Origin: JAJEFO01 sp965221845
GTDB taxonomy: Bacteria > Pseudomonadota > Alphaproteobacteria > Rhodobacterales > Rhodobacteraceae
Length of the DNA: 64,000 bases
Direction of reading: 5' to 3'
NCBI GenBank assembly: GCA_965221845.1
Contig: OZ244919.1
Span: forward strand, 3,782,001-3,846,000
Made by a program: the position numbers and the translations under genes. Below, piece after piece: positions 1-8,075 of the stretch (positions are counted from its first letter, which is position 1; the number at the start of each line of letters is the position of its first letter). A model generated the notes under the pieces. The model was not told the origin of the DNA. It did not search any database and worked only from the letters and a program-made list of their open reading frames with translations.

Positions 1-1708
1 TGGCCACGAAATCGGAGGGAACGCCGGCGCCCCCGCGGTAGTCGTACCATCCGGCGTCCGCCTTGCGTCCGAAACGTCCCGCTTCGCACAGGCGATCGGC
101 GACATGGACGTAGCCCTCGGGCATCCCGCCTTCGGCCAGGCGCCGCTTGCGCATGGCCCAGGCGATGTCGAGGCCGGCCAGATCCTGCATCTCGAAGATC
201 CCGATAGCGAAGCCGAAATCGCGCATGGCCGCGTCGACCTGGCCCGGGGCCGCGCCTTCCATCAGGAGCAGGTCCGCCTCGTGGCGGTAGGCCGACATGA
301 TGCGGTTGCCGATGAAGCCGTCGCAGACGCCCGAGAGCGTCCCGATCTTGCCCAGCCGCCTGGCCAGGCGCGCGGCGGTGGCCACCGCGTCGTCCGCCAC
401 GGCATCGGGCAGCACGATCTCAAGCAGCTTCATGATGTGCGCGGGGTAGAAGAAGTGCAGGCCGATGGCGCGGGAGGGGTCGTCCAGGACGCCCGCGATC
501 TCGTTCACGTCGAGGTAGGAGGTGTTCGTCGCGATGACGGCGTCCGGCCTGGTGATTGCCTCGACCTGGCGGAACACCCGTTTCTTCAGGTCCATGTCTT
601 CGAAGACCGCTTCGATCACGAGATCGGCGTCGCTCAGGCTGCCATGGCTGTCACTTGCCGTCAGGGACTCCAGCACGGCATCCGGATCCTGGACGAGGCC
701 GCGCCTGCCGCTGGCGGCGAGGGTCTCGGCGATGGTGCGCCGGGCTTGGCCGGCGCGGTCTGCCGCCTGTTCGACCAGACGCACTCTCAGGCCGCGCATC
801 AGGCAGGCGGCGGCTATGCCTGTGCCCATCGTGCCGCCGCCGATGACGCCGATGTCGGCGAAGGGCCTGCCGGGCCCCTTTGTGCGCGGATCGCGCAAGG
901 TCTTGCGCTCGGCGAAGAAAATGTGGCGCAGGGCGGCGCTTTGCGCGCTGTGCTTGAGGCGCAGAAAGGCATCGCGCTCGGCGCGCTTCGCCTCGTCCGG
1001 GGCCATCTTCAGGGCGCGGTCGACGGCGGCCAGGGCCTCGAGGGGGGAGATCTGCCCACGCGCCCTGGCCCGCGTCCTTGCGGCAAGGCCGCGATATTCC
1101 GCCCGGTCAAAGGCGCGCAGAGGCCTCTCGATCGTGCCTCGTGCCTCGGTCTGACGGGCCAGGCTGGCGGCCTCTTCCAGAAGGTCGCCCGCCGCGATCC
1201 TGTCGATCAGGCCATCGGTCAGGGCCACCTCGGCGGTCACCGGCCTGCCGCCTGCGATCATGTCCAGCGCACGGTGCGCAGGCACGAGGCGCGGCAGCCG
1301 CGCCGTGCCGCCCGCTCCGGGAATCAGTCCGAGCGTGACTTCCGGCAGCCCCAGCGTGGTGCCTGGCGCGGCTATGCGGGCGCTGCATCCCATGGCAAGC
1401 TCCAGGCCGCCGCCCAGGACCGTCCCGTGAAGAGCGGCAGTCCATGGTCTTGAAGCCCCCTCGATCGCGTCGATGACGTCCGGCAGGTGGGGTTCGGCAG
1501 GAGGCCTGCCGAATTCGGAGACGTCCGCGCCGGCCGAGAAGGTCCTGCCTTCGCAGGACAGGACCACCGCCTTGACCGCCGGATCGGCCTCCGTCTCGGC
1601 CAGGGCCTCCATCAGCCCCTGCCGCACCGCTCGCGATGCCGCGTTTACCGGCGGGTTGTCGATGGTGACGCGGGCGGTGTCGCCCCGGACCGCAACCGAG
1701 ACGACCAT
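1..1708 (-). CDS. FadB-type enoyl-CoA hydratase/3-hydroxyacyl-CoA dehydrogenase, 3' end outside window
   Basis: Bifunctional beta-oxidation enzyme acting on CoA thioesters in the cytoplasm. Translating the minus strand from the ATG at 1708 gives an N-terminal crotonase domain (SAGADVSEFG oxyanion region, then LPEVTLGLIPGAGGTARL). A Rossmann NAD domain follows (GVIGGGTMGTGIA), and then 3-hydroxyacyl-CoA dehydrogenase motifs (GLHFFYPAHIMKLLEIV, GFIGNRIM). About 569 residues are visible; FadB/FadJ-like proteins run to roughly 700, so the C-terminus lies beyond base 1. It is divergent from the flavoprotein operon across a 136-bp spacer holding palindromes, so it is probably part of the same regulon and performs the hydration and oxidation steps after ring opening. 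The start overlaps the stop of a short leader ORF (TGATG). The family call is firm; the substrate is inferred from context. Confidence 0.9.
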   Translation of the reverse strand, partial: MVVSVAVRGDTARVTIDNPPVNAASRAVRQGLMEALAETEADPAVKAVVLSCEGRTFSAGADVSEFGRPPAEPHLPDVIDAIEGASRPWTAALHGTVLGGGLELAMGCSARIAAPGTTLGLPEVTLGLIPGAGGTARLPRLVPAHRALDMIAGGRPVTAEVALTDGLIDRIAAGDLLEEAASLARQTEARGTIERPLRAFDRAEYRGLAARTRARARGQISPLEALAAVDRALKMAPDEAKRAERDAFLRLKHSAQSAALRHIFFAERKTLRDPRTKGPGRPFADIGVIGGGTMGTGIAAACLMRGLRVRLVEQAADRAGQARRTIAETLAASGRRGLVQDPDAVLESLTASDSHGSLSDADLVIEAVFEDMDLKKRVFRQVEAITRPDAVIATNTSYLDVNEIAGVLDDPSRAIGLHFFYPAHIMKLLEIVLPDAVADDAVATAARLARRLGKIGTLSGVCDGFIGNRIMSAYRHEADLLLMEGAAPGQVDAAMRDFGFAIGIFEMQDLAGLDIAWAMRKRRLAEGGMPEGYVHVADRLCEAGRFGRKADAGWYDYRGGAGVPSDFVA

Positions 1709-1818
1709 CAGGGGAAGGCCTGCGGCCCGGCCCGGTCGCGGCCGGGGGCCGGCGCATGGACATCCCGGGCGTTCGCCGCCTCAGGGCGCATGACGCGGCG
1801 GCGGGGGTCATCGGGCAT
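1708..1818 (-). CDS. 36-codon leader ORF coupled to the FadB-like gene
   Basis: A short minus-strand ORF begins with an ATG six bases after an AGGAGG Shine-Dalgarno sequence, the best ribosome site in this spacer. Its TGA stop overlaps the ATG of the FadB-like gene as TGATG. The 36-residue product is rich in Pro, Arg and Ala (begins MPDDPRRRVMRPEAAN) and matches nothing I recognise. The FadB-like gene itself has no good ribosome site, so translation may reach it by coupling from this ORF. Alternatives are a remnant of a longer gene, or a chance ORF left when the real start moved. Confidence 0.4.
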   Translation of the reverse strand: MPDDPRRRVMRPEAANARDVHAPAPGRDRAGPQAFP

Positions 1819-1867
1819 GGCGGTCCTCCTGGATCCGGGCTGCCTGCGGAGGAAAGCCCTTCAGGCC

Positions 1868-1900
1868 TGAAATTTCAAGCGAGAACTTCAAGCTTGAAAT
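1868..1900. promoter_or_regulatory. Palindromic operator-like region in the divergent promoter
   Basis: The spacer between the divergent FadB-like and flavoprotein genes holds overlapping dyads: TGAAATTTCA (1868-1877), TTCAAGCTTGAA (1887-1898), and the longer pair ATTTCAAGC / GCTTGAAAT separated by 11 bases (1872-1900). MarR-family repressors bind dyads of this size, and a marR-like gene lies inside the operon (4962-5432), so this is the natural candidate operator for both directions. Binding by that protein is inferred, not shown. Confidence 0.6.
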
Positions 1901-1954
1901 AGTCCCGGTTTCGGGCAAGCCTGAAGGCGAATCGACACGAGGGGGAGCGTGCGG

Positions 1955-4249
1955 ATGCGGATTGCCTGCCTTGGCGGCGGACCTGCGGGGCTCTATTTCG
2001 CGATCTCCATGAAGCTGCGCGACCCGTCCCGGGACGTGACCGTGATCGAGCGCAACCGTCCCGGCGACACCTTTGGCTGGGGCGTGGTCCTGTCGGACGA
2101 GACCCTGAACAACCTGGCCGCCAACGACCCGGCGTGCGCCGCCGCGATCAAGGACCATTTCGCCTACTGGGACGATGTCGCGTTGCATTTCCGGGGCGAC
2201 CGGATCCTTTCTTCCGGCCACCGCTTTTGCGGGATAGGGCGCAGGCAGCTCTTGCTCCTGCTGCAGGCGCGGACGCGGGAGCTTGGCGTTGACCTGCGCT
2301 TCGGCACCGAGGCGGAGAGCGCCGAGGCTTACCGTCGGGACTATGACATCGTCGTCGCCTCGGACGGGCTGAACTCCAGGACGCGGCTGCTCTATGCCGA
2401 GGCGTTTCGGCCCGACATCGAGGAACGGCTCTGCCGGTTCGTCTGGCTCGGCACCCATCAGAAATTCGACGACGCCTTCACCTTCATCTTCGAAGAGACC
2501 GAGCATGGCTGGGTCTGGGCGCATGCCTACCAGTTCGACGACGACACGGCGACGTTCATCGTCGAATGCGCGCAAGAGACGTTCGACAGGTGGGGCTTTG
2601 CCGCGATGTCGCAGCAGGAGTCGATTGCCGTCTGCGAGGACATCTTCAGACGGCACCTGGGCGGCCATGCCCTGATGACCAACGCGAACCACGTCCGCGG
2701 GTCGGCCTGGCTGCGCTTCCCCCGGGTGCTTTGCGAGAAATGGCATCACGAGAACGTCGTGCTTCTGGGCGATGCGGCCGCAACGGCGCATTTTTCCATC
2801 GGGTCGGGCACGAAGCTCGCGCTGGAGAGCGCAGCGGCGCTGGCGGATCTGCTCCATGGCGAGACGGATCCGGAGGCGGCCTTTGCCCGCTACCAGGACG
2901 AGCGCCGCCTTGAAGTGCTGCGCCTGCAGTCGGCGGCGCGCAACTCGATGGAATGGTTCGAGACGGTGGAGCGCTATCTGGGCCTCGACCCGGTTCAGCT
3001 GAACTACTCCCTGCTCACCCGGTCCCAGCGGATCAGCCACGAGAACCTGCGTGAGCGCGACAAGGGCTGGCTGGAAGGCGCCGAGCGCTGGTTCATGGAC
3101 CAGGCCGGCGCAAGCGCAAGCGCGCCGCTGCGCGCGCCGATGTTCGCGCCGTTTCGCCTGCGCGGGATCGAGCTGAAGAACCGCATCGTCGTCTCGCCCA
3201 TGGCGCAATACATGGCCAGGGACGGCACGCCCAGTGACTGGCACCTCGTCCATTATGGCGAGCGTGCCAAGGGAGGGGCGGGGATGGTCTGCACCGAGAT
3301 GACCTGCGTCAGCGCCGAGGGGCGGATCACGCCGGGCTGTCCGGGGCTCTACGCGCCCGGGCATGGGGCCGCGTGGGCGCGGCTCACCGAGTTCGTGCAT
3401 CGGCATACCGACGCCAGGATCTGCTGCCAGATCGGCCATTCGGGGCGCAAGGGCTCCACCCAGCCCGGCTGGGAGCGGATGGATGCGCCGCTGCCGCGCG
3501 GCAACTGGGACCTGGTCAGCGCCTCGGCGATCCCCTGGTCGGACGATAACGCCATCCCGCGTGAGATCACGCGGGCGGAGATGGACGCGGTTCGCGATCA
3601 GTTCGCCGCCTCGGCCGCCATGGCCGACCGGGCCGGCTTCGACATGATCGAGCTGCACGCCGCCCATGGCTATCTGGTGTCTTCCTTCCTGTCGCCGGTC
3701 TCGAACATGCGCGCGGACGAATACGGCGGAGGCCTGGAGAACCGCCTGCGCTGGCCTCTGGAGGTGTTTGCCGCCATGCGCGCCGCATGGCCCGGGGAGA
3801 AACCCATGTCGGTGCGCGTTTCCGCCAATGACTGGGTGGGAGAGGCCGGGGTCACGCCGGACGAGGCCGTGCTGATCGCCCGGGCCTTCCACGCGGCCGG
3901 CGCGGACCTGATCGACGTCTCCGCGGGGCAGACCACGCCCGAGGCAAGGCCCGTCCATGGCCGCATGTTCCAGACGCCCTTCAGCGATCGCATCCGCAAC
4001 GAGGCCGGGATCAGGACCATGGCCGTGGGCAACATCTATGAGGCCGACCACGCCAATTCAATCCTGATGGCGGGGCGCGCGGACCTGGTCGCGGTGGGCC
4101 GTCCCCACCTGGCAGACCCGTTCTGGACGCTGCGTGAGGCCGCAAGGATCGGCGACCGCGCCGCCCCCGACTGGCCTCTCCCCTACCTGGCCGGCCGGGA
4201 CCAGGCCTGGCGTCTCGCTGACCGCGAGGCGGAGGCGATCCGGGCATGA
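1955..4249 (+). CDS. Two-domain FAD monooxygenase/Old Yellow Enzyme (2-aminobenzoyl-CoA monooxygenase/reductase type)
   Basis: 764-residue fusion. Residues 1 to about 385 form a PHBH-type FAD monooxygenase: GGGPAGLYFA dinucleotide motif near the N-terminus, VVASDGLNSRTR, and the second FAD motif LLGDAAATAHFSIGSGTK. Residues from about 390 are an Old Yellow Enzyme domain (FAPFRLRGIELKNRIVVSPM, QIGHSGRKGS, ELHAAHGYLVSSFLSP, AVGRPHLADPFW). This architecture is known for 2-aminobenzoyl-CoA monooxygenase/reductase (ACMR, described in Azoarcus evansii), which hydroxylates and then reduces the aromatic ring of the CoA ester. Databases often label it bifunctional salicylyl-CoA 5-hydroxylase/oxidoreductase. 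I chose ATG 1955, not GTG 1949, because the GAGGGGGAG ribosome site is about 8 bases upstream. The ligase, transporter and RidA-family neighbours fit an amino-aromatic substrate; salicylate is the main alternative. Confidence 0.88.
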   Translation: MRIACLGGGPAGLYFAISMKLRDPSRDVTVIERNRPGDTFGWGVVLSDETLNNLAANDPACAAAIKDHFAYWDDVALHFRGDRILSSGHRFCGIGRRQLLLLLQARTRELGVDLRFGTEAESAEAYRRDYDIVVASDGLNSRTRLLYAEAFRPDIEERLCRFVWLGTHQKFDDAFTFIFEETEHGWVWAHAYQFDDDTATFIVECAQETFDRWGFAAMSQQESIAVCEDIFRRHLGGHALMTNANHVRGSAWLRFPRVLCEKWHHENVVLLGDAAATAHFSIGSGTKLALESAAALADLLHGETDPEAAFARYQDERRLEVLRLQSAARNSMEWFETVERYLGLDPVQLNYSLLTRSQRISHENLRERDKGWLEGAERWFMDQAGASASAPLRAPMFAPFRLRGIELKNRIVVSPMAQYMARDGTPSDWHLVHYGERAKGGAGMVCTEMTCVSAEGRITPGCPGLYAPGHGAAWARLTEFVHRHTDARICCQIGHSGRKGSTQPGWERMDAPLPRGNWDLVSASAIPWSDDNAIPREITRAEMDAVRDQFAASAAMADRAGFDMIELHAAHGYLVSSFLSPVSNMRADEYGGGLENRLRWPLEVFAAMRAAWPGEKPMSVRVSANDWVGEAGVTPDEAVLIARAFHAAGADLIDVSAGQTTPEARPVHGRMFQTPFSDRIRNEAGIRTMAVGNIYEADHANSILMAGRADLVAVGRPHLADPFWTLREAARIGDRAAPDWPLPYLAGRDQAWRLADREAEAIRA

Positions 4250-4965
4250 GGCGGGTCCTGGTCACGGGCGGCGGGACGGGGATCGGGCGCGCCATCGCGC
4301 ATGCGCTTGCGGATGCGGGCGACGCCGTGACGATCACGGGACGCCGCGCGGCGCCGCTGGAAGAGGCCGCCAAGGGGCGCGCCATCGCCTGCCGCACGGC
4401 TGACGTGACGGATGAAGCCCAGATGGCGGCGCTCTTTGATGCCGGCTATGACGTGGTGATCGCCAATGCGGGCGGGGGCGCCCCGGGCAGGCTCGCCGAG
4501 ACCTCGCTCGAGGACTGGAACGCCACGCTGGCGGCCAATCTCACAGGCACCTTCCTGACCTTCCGCGCCGCGTTGCCGCACATGGGCGAGGGCGGGCGGC
4601 TGATCGCGGTTGCATCGACCGCGTCGCTGAAGGGCAGCCCTTCGGTCCCGGCATATGCGGCCGCCAAGCACGGCGTCCTGGGCCTCGTCCGCTCGCTGGC
4701 GCTCGAGGTGGCCGGCTCCGGCATCACCTGCAACGCGATTTGCCCCGGCTTCACGGACACGGAACTGGCCGGAAACGCGATCGCCGGGCTGATGCAGCGG
4801 TTCGAGATCGACAGGGACAGGGCGGCCAAGATGGTTGTCTCAGGCAACCCGCAAGCGCGCCTGGTCGACCCGGGGGAAGTGGCCGCGGCCGCGCTGTTCC
4901 TGTCCTCGCCCGGCGCGCAGGCAATCAACGGCCACGCCCTGTCTGTCTCAGGAGGCGAGATATGA
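4246..4965 (+). CDS. Short-chain dehydrogenase/reductase (SDR)
   Basis: 239-residue classical SDR. It has the glycine-rich NAD(P) motif TGGGTGIGRAIA near the start, an NAG-type motif (ANAGGG), catalytic Ser in the AVASTAS stretch, YAAAK as the Tyr/Lys pair, and an intact C-terminus (NGHALSVSGGEI). It overlaps the preceding gene by ATGA, so it is translated from the same operon. In a dearomatised 2-aminobenzoyl-CoA pathway it would oxidise or reduce an alicyclic hydroxy- or keto-acyl-CoA. Substrate and direction are inferred from position only. Confidence 0.85.
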   Translation: MRRVLVTGGGTGIGRAIAHALADAGDAVTITGRRAAPLEEAAKGRAIACRTADVTDEAQMAALFDAGYDVVIANAGGGAPGRLAETSLEDWNATLAANLTGTFLTFRAALPHMGEGGRLIAVASTASLKGSPSVPAYAAAKHGVLGLVRSLALEVAGSGITCNAICPGFTDTELAGNAIAGLMQRFEIDRDRAAKMVVSGNPQARLVDPGEVAAAALFLSSPGAQAINGHALSVSGGEI

Positions 4966-5432
4966 AACCGGACCCTGAAAGGCCCGCGGGGCCGGCATCG
5001 AAAGAGCGGCTGCGGCTCTGGCTCAAGCTCTTGAAGCTTTCGTCGGGGATCGAGGCCGAGCTGCGCCGCCGCCTTCGCAGCGCCCATGACACGACCTTGC
5101 CGCGCTTTGACGTGATGGCCGCCCTGTCGCGCCATCCCGGCGGGCTGAAGATGAGCGAGATTTCGGGCTGCCTGAAAGTCTCCAACGGCAACGTCACGGG
5201 CATCGTGGACCGGCTGACCGAAGAGGGGCTGGCCCTGCGCGTCGCCGTCCCTGGCGACCGGCGCGCGCAGGCCGCCAGGCTGACGCCCAAGGGGCGGGCG
5301 GTGTTCGAGGCCCTTGCCGTCGAGCACGAGGCCTGGATTGACGGCCTTCTGAGCGGGCTGTCGGCGGAAGAGGCACGGGCCATGGGCGCGCATCTTGACC
5401 GGGCCCTCGTCGCGGGAGGCGCCCATGACTGA
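4962..5432 (+). CDS. MarR-family transcriptional regulator
   Basis: 156-residue winged-helix regulator. The core reads LPRFDVMAALSRHPGGLKMS, followed by the recognition helix region VSNGNVTGIVDRLTEEGL and the wing VPGDRRAQAARLTPKGR. These features are typical of MarR proteins that respond to aryl-CoA or aromatic ligands (BadR/HcaR-like behaviour is known for the family). It starts on an ATGA overlap with the SDR and has a good ribosome site (GGAGG) inside that gene. The dyads at 1868-1900 are the likely binding site, which would make this an autoregulated repressor derepressed by a CoA thioester intermediate. Ligand and sign of regulation are inferred. Confidence 0.9.
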   Translation: MKPDPERPAGPASKERLRLWLKLLKLSSGIEAELRRRLRSAHDTTLPRFDVMAALSRHPGGLKMSEISGCLKVSNGNVTGIVDRLTEEGLALRVAVPGDRRAQAARLTPKGRAVFEALAVEHEAWIDGLLSGLSAEEARAMGAHLDRALVAGGAHD

Positions 5433-6222
5433 TCCTGAGCACTTCCGATGCGAGGTCAAGGGCGGCATCGCGCGCATCGCCCATGACCGGCCCGAGCGCA
5501 AGAACCCCTTCACCTTCGACAGCTATGCCGAGATGCGCGACTGGTTCCGCGCGCTGGCCGGCGCCGAGGACATCCACGCCGTGGCGATCCTGCCCAACGG
5601 AGGCAATTTCAGCTCGGGCGGGGACGTGCATGACATCATCGGCCCGCTGACGCGCATGTCCATGAAGGAGCTGCTCGCGTTCACCCGCATGACCGGCGAT
5701 CTGGTCAAGGCGATGGTCCACAGCGGCAAGCCGATCGTCGCCGCCGTGGACGGGGTCTGCGCCGGCGCGGGCGCGATCATGGCCATGGCCGCGGATCTGC
5801 GGATCGCGGGGCCGGAGGCGAAGGTGGCGTTTCTGTTCAACCGCGTCGGGCTTGCAGGCTGCGACATGGGCGCCTGCGCGATGCTGCCGCGGATCATCGG
5901 GCAGGGCCGCGCGGCCGAGCTGCTCTATACCGGGCGGATCCTGCGGGCCGGGGAGGGCGAGCGCTGGGGGTTCTTCAATTCCGTCAGCGCGGCGGAGTCG
6001 CTGGAGGCGGATGCGCTTGCTCTGGCAGGACGCATCGCCAGCGGGCCGACCTTCGCCAATTCCATGACCAAGACGATGCTGGCCCAGGAGTGGAGCATGA
6101 GCCTTGACCAGGCGATCGAGGCCGAGGCGCAGGCCCAGGCGATCTGCATGCAGGGCCGCGACTTCGCCCGCGCCTACGAGGCTTTCGTCGCCAAGGAAAA
6201 GCCTGTGTTCAAGGGTGATTGA
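5425..6222 (+). CDS. Enoyl-CoA hydratase/isomerase family protein
   Basis: 265-residue crotonase-fold protein. The CoA-binding and oxyanion-hole segments are visible (NFSSGGDVHDIIG and DGVCAGAGAIMAMAADLRIA), as are the Gly/Asp-rich second active-site stretch (GLAGCDMGACAMLPRIIG) and a C-terminal helix ending EKPVFKGD. In place of the usual Glu pair there is a GCDMGA arrangement, as in crotonases that perform ring hydration or hydrolysis. The ATG at 5425 lies inside the end of marR and the stop overlaps the next start as TGATG. It likely hydrates or cleaves a cyclic enoyl-CoA made after ring reduction. Confidence 0.85.
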   Translation: MTDPEHFRCEVKGGIARIAHDRPERKNPFTFDSYAEMRDWFRALAGAEDIHAVAILPNGGNFSSGGDVHDIIGPLTRMSMKELLAFTRMTGDLVKAMVHSGKPIVAAVDGVCAGAGAIMAMAADLRIAGPEAKVAFLFNRVGLAGCDMGACAMLPRIIGQGRAAELLYTGRILRAGEGERWGFFNSVSAAESLEADALALAGRIASGPTFANSMTKTMLAQEWSMSLDQAIEAEAQAQAICMQGRDFARAYEAFVAKEKPVFKGD

Positions 6223-7367
6223 TGGCGGACAGGAGCTATCTCGGCTGGCCCTTCTTTGACGCCGCCCACCGCGACTGGGCGACCGAGGTGGGCGCGTTCG
6301 CCGCCGGGCTGGGCGTGGACCATTCCGATACCGACGCCGCCTGCCGGTCGCTGGCGGCCGCGCTGGGCGAGGCAGGCGTCCTCCAGCCCACCTCCAGCGA
6401 CGACGGCAGTCTCGACGTCCGCAAGATCTGCCTGGCCCGCGAAGCCCTGGCCTTCCATTGCGGACTGGCCGATTTCGCCTTTGCCATGCAGGGTCTGGGG
6501 ACCGGGGCGATCACGCTTTTCGGCACGCCCGCGCAAAGGGCGGCATGGCTGCCCAAGACACGCGCGGGCGAGGCGATCGCGGCATTCGCCCTGACGGAGC
6601 CCGGTTCGGGATCAGACGTGGCCAGTTCCACGATGACCGCCACGCGCGATTGCGAGGGCTACGTCCTGAGCGGCGAGAAGGCCTGGGTTTCCAATGGCGG
6701 GATTGCGGATGTCTACACGCTCTTTGCCCGCACGGGCGAGGCGCCTGGGGCCGGCGGCCTTTCGGCCTTTGTCGTCACGCCCGACCTGCCGGGATTCGAG
6801 GTCGCCGAACGGCTCGACGCCATCGCGCCGCACCCGCTGGCCACACTGCGCCTTGCCGATTGCCGGGTGCCCGGTTCGGCCATGATCGGCGCGCCGGGGC
6901 AAGGCTTCAAGATCGCCATGTCGGTCCTGGATGTCTTCCGCACGACCGTCGCGGCGGCGGCCCTGGGCTTTGCGCGCCGGGCCCTGGACGAGGCGCTGGC
7001 CCGCGTCAGCACCCGGCACGTGCAGGGCGCGCCGCTCTTTGACTTGCAGATGGTGCAAGGGCATGTCGCCGAGATGGCGCTTGATGTCGACGCGGCCGCC
7101 CTTCTGACCTACCGCGCCGCCTGGGCCCGGGACAGCGGCGCGGCTCGCATGACCCGCGAGGCCGCCATGGCCAAGCTCTTCGCCGCCGACCAGGCGCAGC
7201 AGGTCATCGACAAGGCGGTGCAGCTCTTTGGCGGCCAAGGGGTGCGCTCCGGCGAAGTCGTCGAAGGCCTCTACCGCGAAATTCGTGCGCTGCGCATCTA
7301 CGAGGGCGCCAGCGACGTGCAGAAAGTCATCATCGCCCGCAAGACGATGGAGGCCTACCGTGGCTGA
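6222..7367 (+). CDS. Acyl-CoA dehydrogenase
   Basis: 381-residue flavin-dependent acyl-CoA dehydrogenase. Family motifs are present: FALTEPGSGSDVASS (flavin/substrate binding), GEKAWVSNGGIADVY, and the C-terminal stretch QLFGGQGVRSGEVVEGLYRE with the expected IYEGASDVQKVII ending. It is translationally coupled to the hydratase (TGATG at 6220-6224). In this operon it would introduce a double bond into an alicyclic or ring-opened acyl-CoA. It is followed by an unusually long 708-bp spacer before the ligase. Confidence 0.92.
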   Translation: MADRSYLGWPFFDAAHRDWATEVGAFAAGLGVDHSDTDAACRSLAAALGEAGVLQPTSSDDGSLDVRKICLAREALAFHCGLADFAFAMQGLGTGAITLFGTPAQRAAWLPKTRAGEAIAAFALTEPGSGSDVASSTMTATRDCEGYVLSGEKAWVSNGGIADVYTLFARTGEAPGAGGLSAFVVTPDLPGFEVAERLDAIAPHPLATLRLADCRVPGSAMIGAPGQGFKIAMSVLDVFRTTVAAAALGFARRALDEALARVSTRHVQGAPLFDLQMVQGHVAEMALDVDAAALLTYRAAWARDSGAARMTREAAMAKLFAADQAQQVIDKAVQLFGGQGVRSGEVVEGLYREIRALRIYEGASDVQKVIIARKTMEAYRG

Positions 7368-8075
7368 CCTGACTTCCCCCGCGAGCTGCGGCGGCCGTCT
7401 CGGGCCGGACCGGGCGCCGAATGCGCGGACCCTGCCGGGCAAGGCGCATGACGGGACCCTGCCCATCCTGCAGCGCCGGGCGTCCGGGCCGCGGACGAGG
7501 CTGGCGCCTGCGGGGCTTGACGCTGTACGGGAGCATGTGGCGCAGGGTGCCGCGTCCGAGGGGCTGAAGCTCCCGGCGCGCGTGCGGCACGTCATGGGGC
7601 GGTTGAATTCGGCCCGTGACGTCCTGCGGACGATGACGCCGCTCGGCGGCACCGGACCCCGGGAGGCGCCAGGCCGGGGCTCGGGCTCTCTGTCCTGCCG
7701 ATACTGGCGCATCAGGCCCGGACCGGGCGCCCGCCGGCGTCCCGTGATGGCCGCCCGCGGCGCGCGGGCCGGCTTCCCGGCCCGGCCTGAGGCGGAATCC
7801 GCCGTCCCGCGCCCCTGTCAGGCGGCCCCGGCCGGCGCCGAGACGCGAGGCGCGCCGGGCCCCGAGGGCGTCTTGCGCTCCGGCGACAGCCGGCATGCGC
7901 CGGTCGAGGGGCCCGGCGGTCCGCTGGATCGCCTTCGCGGGCGGCGGTTCGGCCATGCCGCTGCGGCCGGGCGGGTCATCCGTGCAAGACCCGGCGCCGG
8001 GGGCCTGTCCTGCCTGCGCGCCACGCCGTGCGCCGTGCATGTCCCGGAGCTCCGGGCGGTCCGGAGGGAGTCGTG
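7368..8075 (+). other. 708-bp spacer with no recognised gene inside the operon
   Basis: All other junctions around here overlap or are under 65 bp, but this stretch separates the dehydrogenase from the ligase. Open frames run across it on both strands. Their translations are low-complexity Arg/Pro/Ala/Gly sequence without motifs, as expected of chance frames at this base composition. It could be a decayed gene, a structured RNA or inert spacer. The ligase ribosome site (CCGGAGGGAG, 8061-8070) lies at its end. Confidence 0.5.

Noticed and set aside
1808..4051. 747-codon open frame antisense to the flavoprotein
   Set aside because: The opposite strand encodes an unmistakable two-domain enzyme. 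The antisense translation is Arg/Gly/Pro/His-rich without motifs, a usual product of high-GC codon bias.
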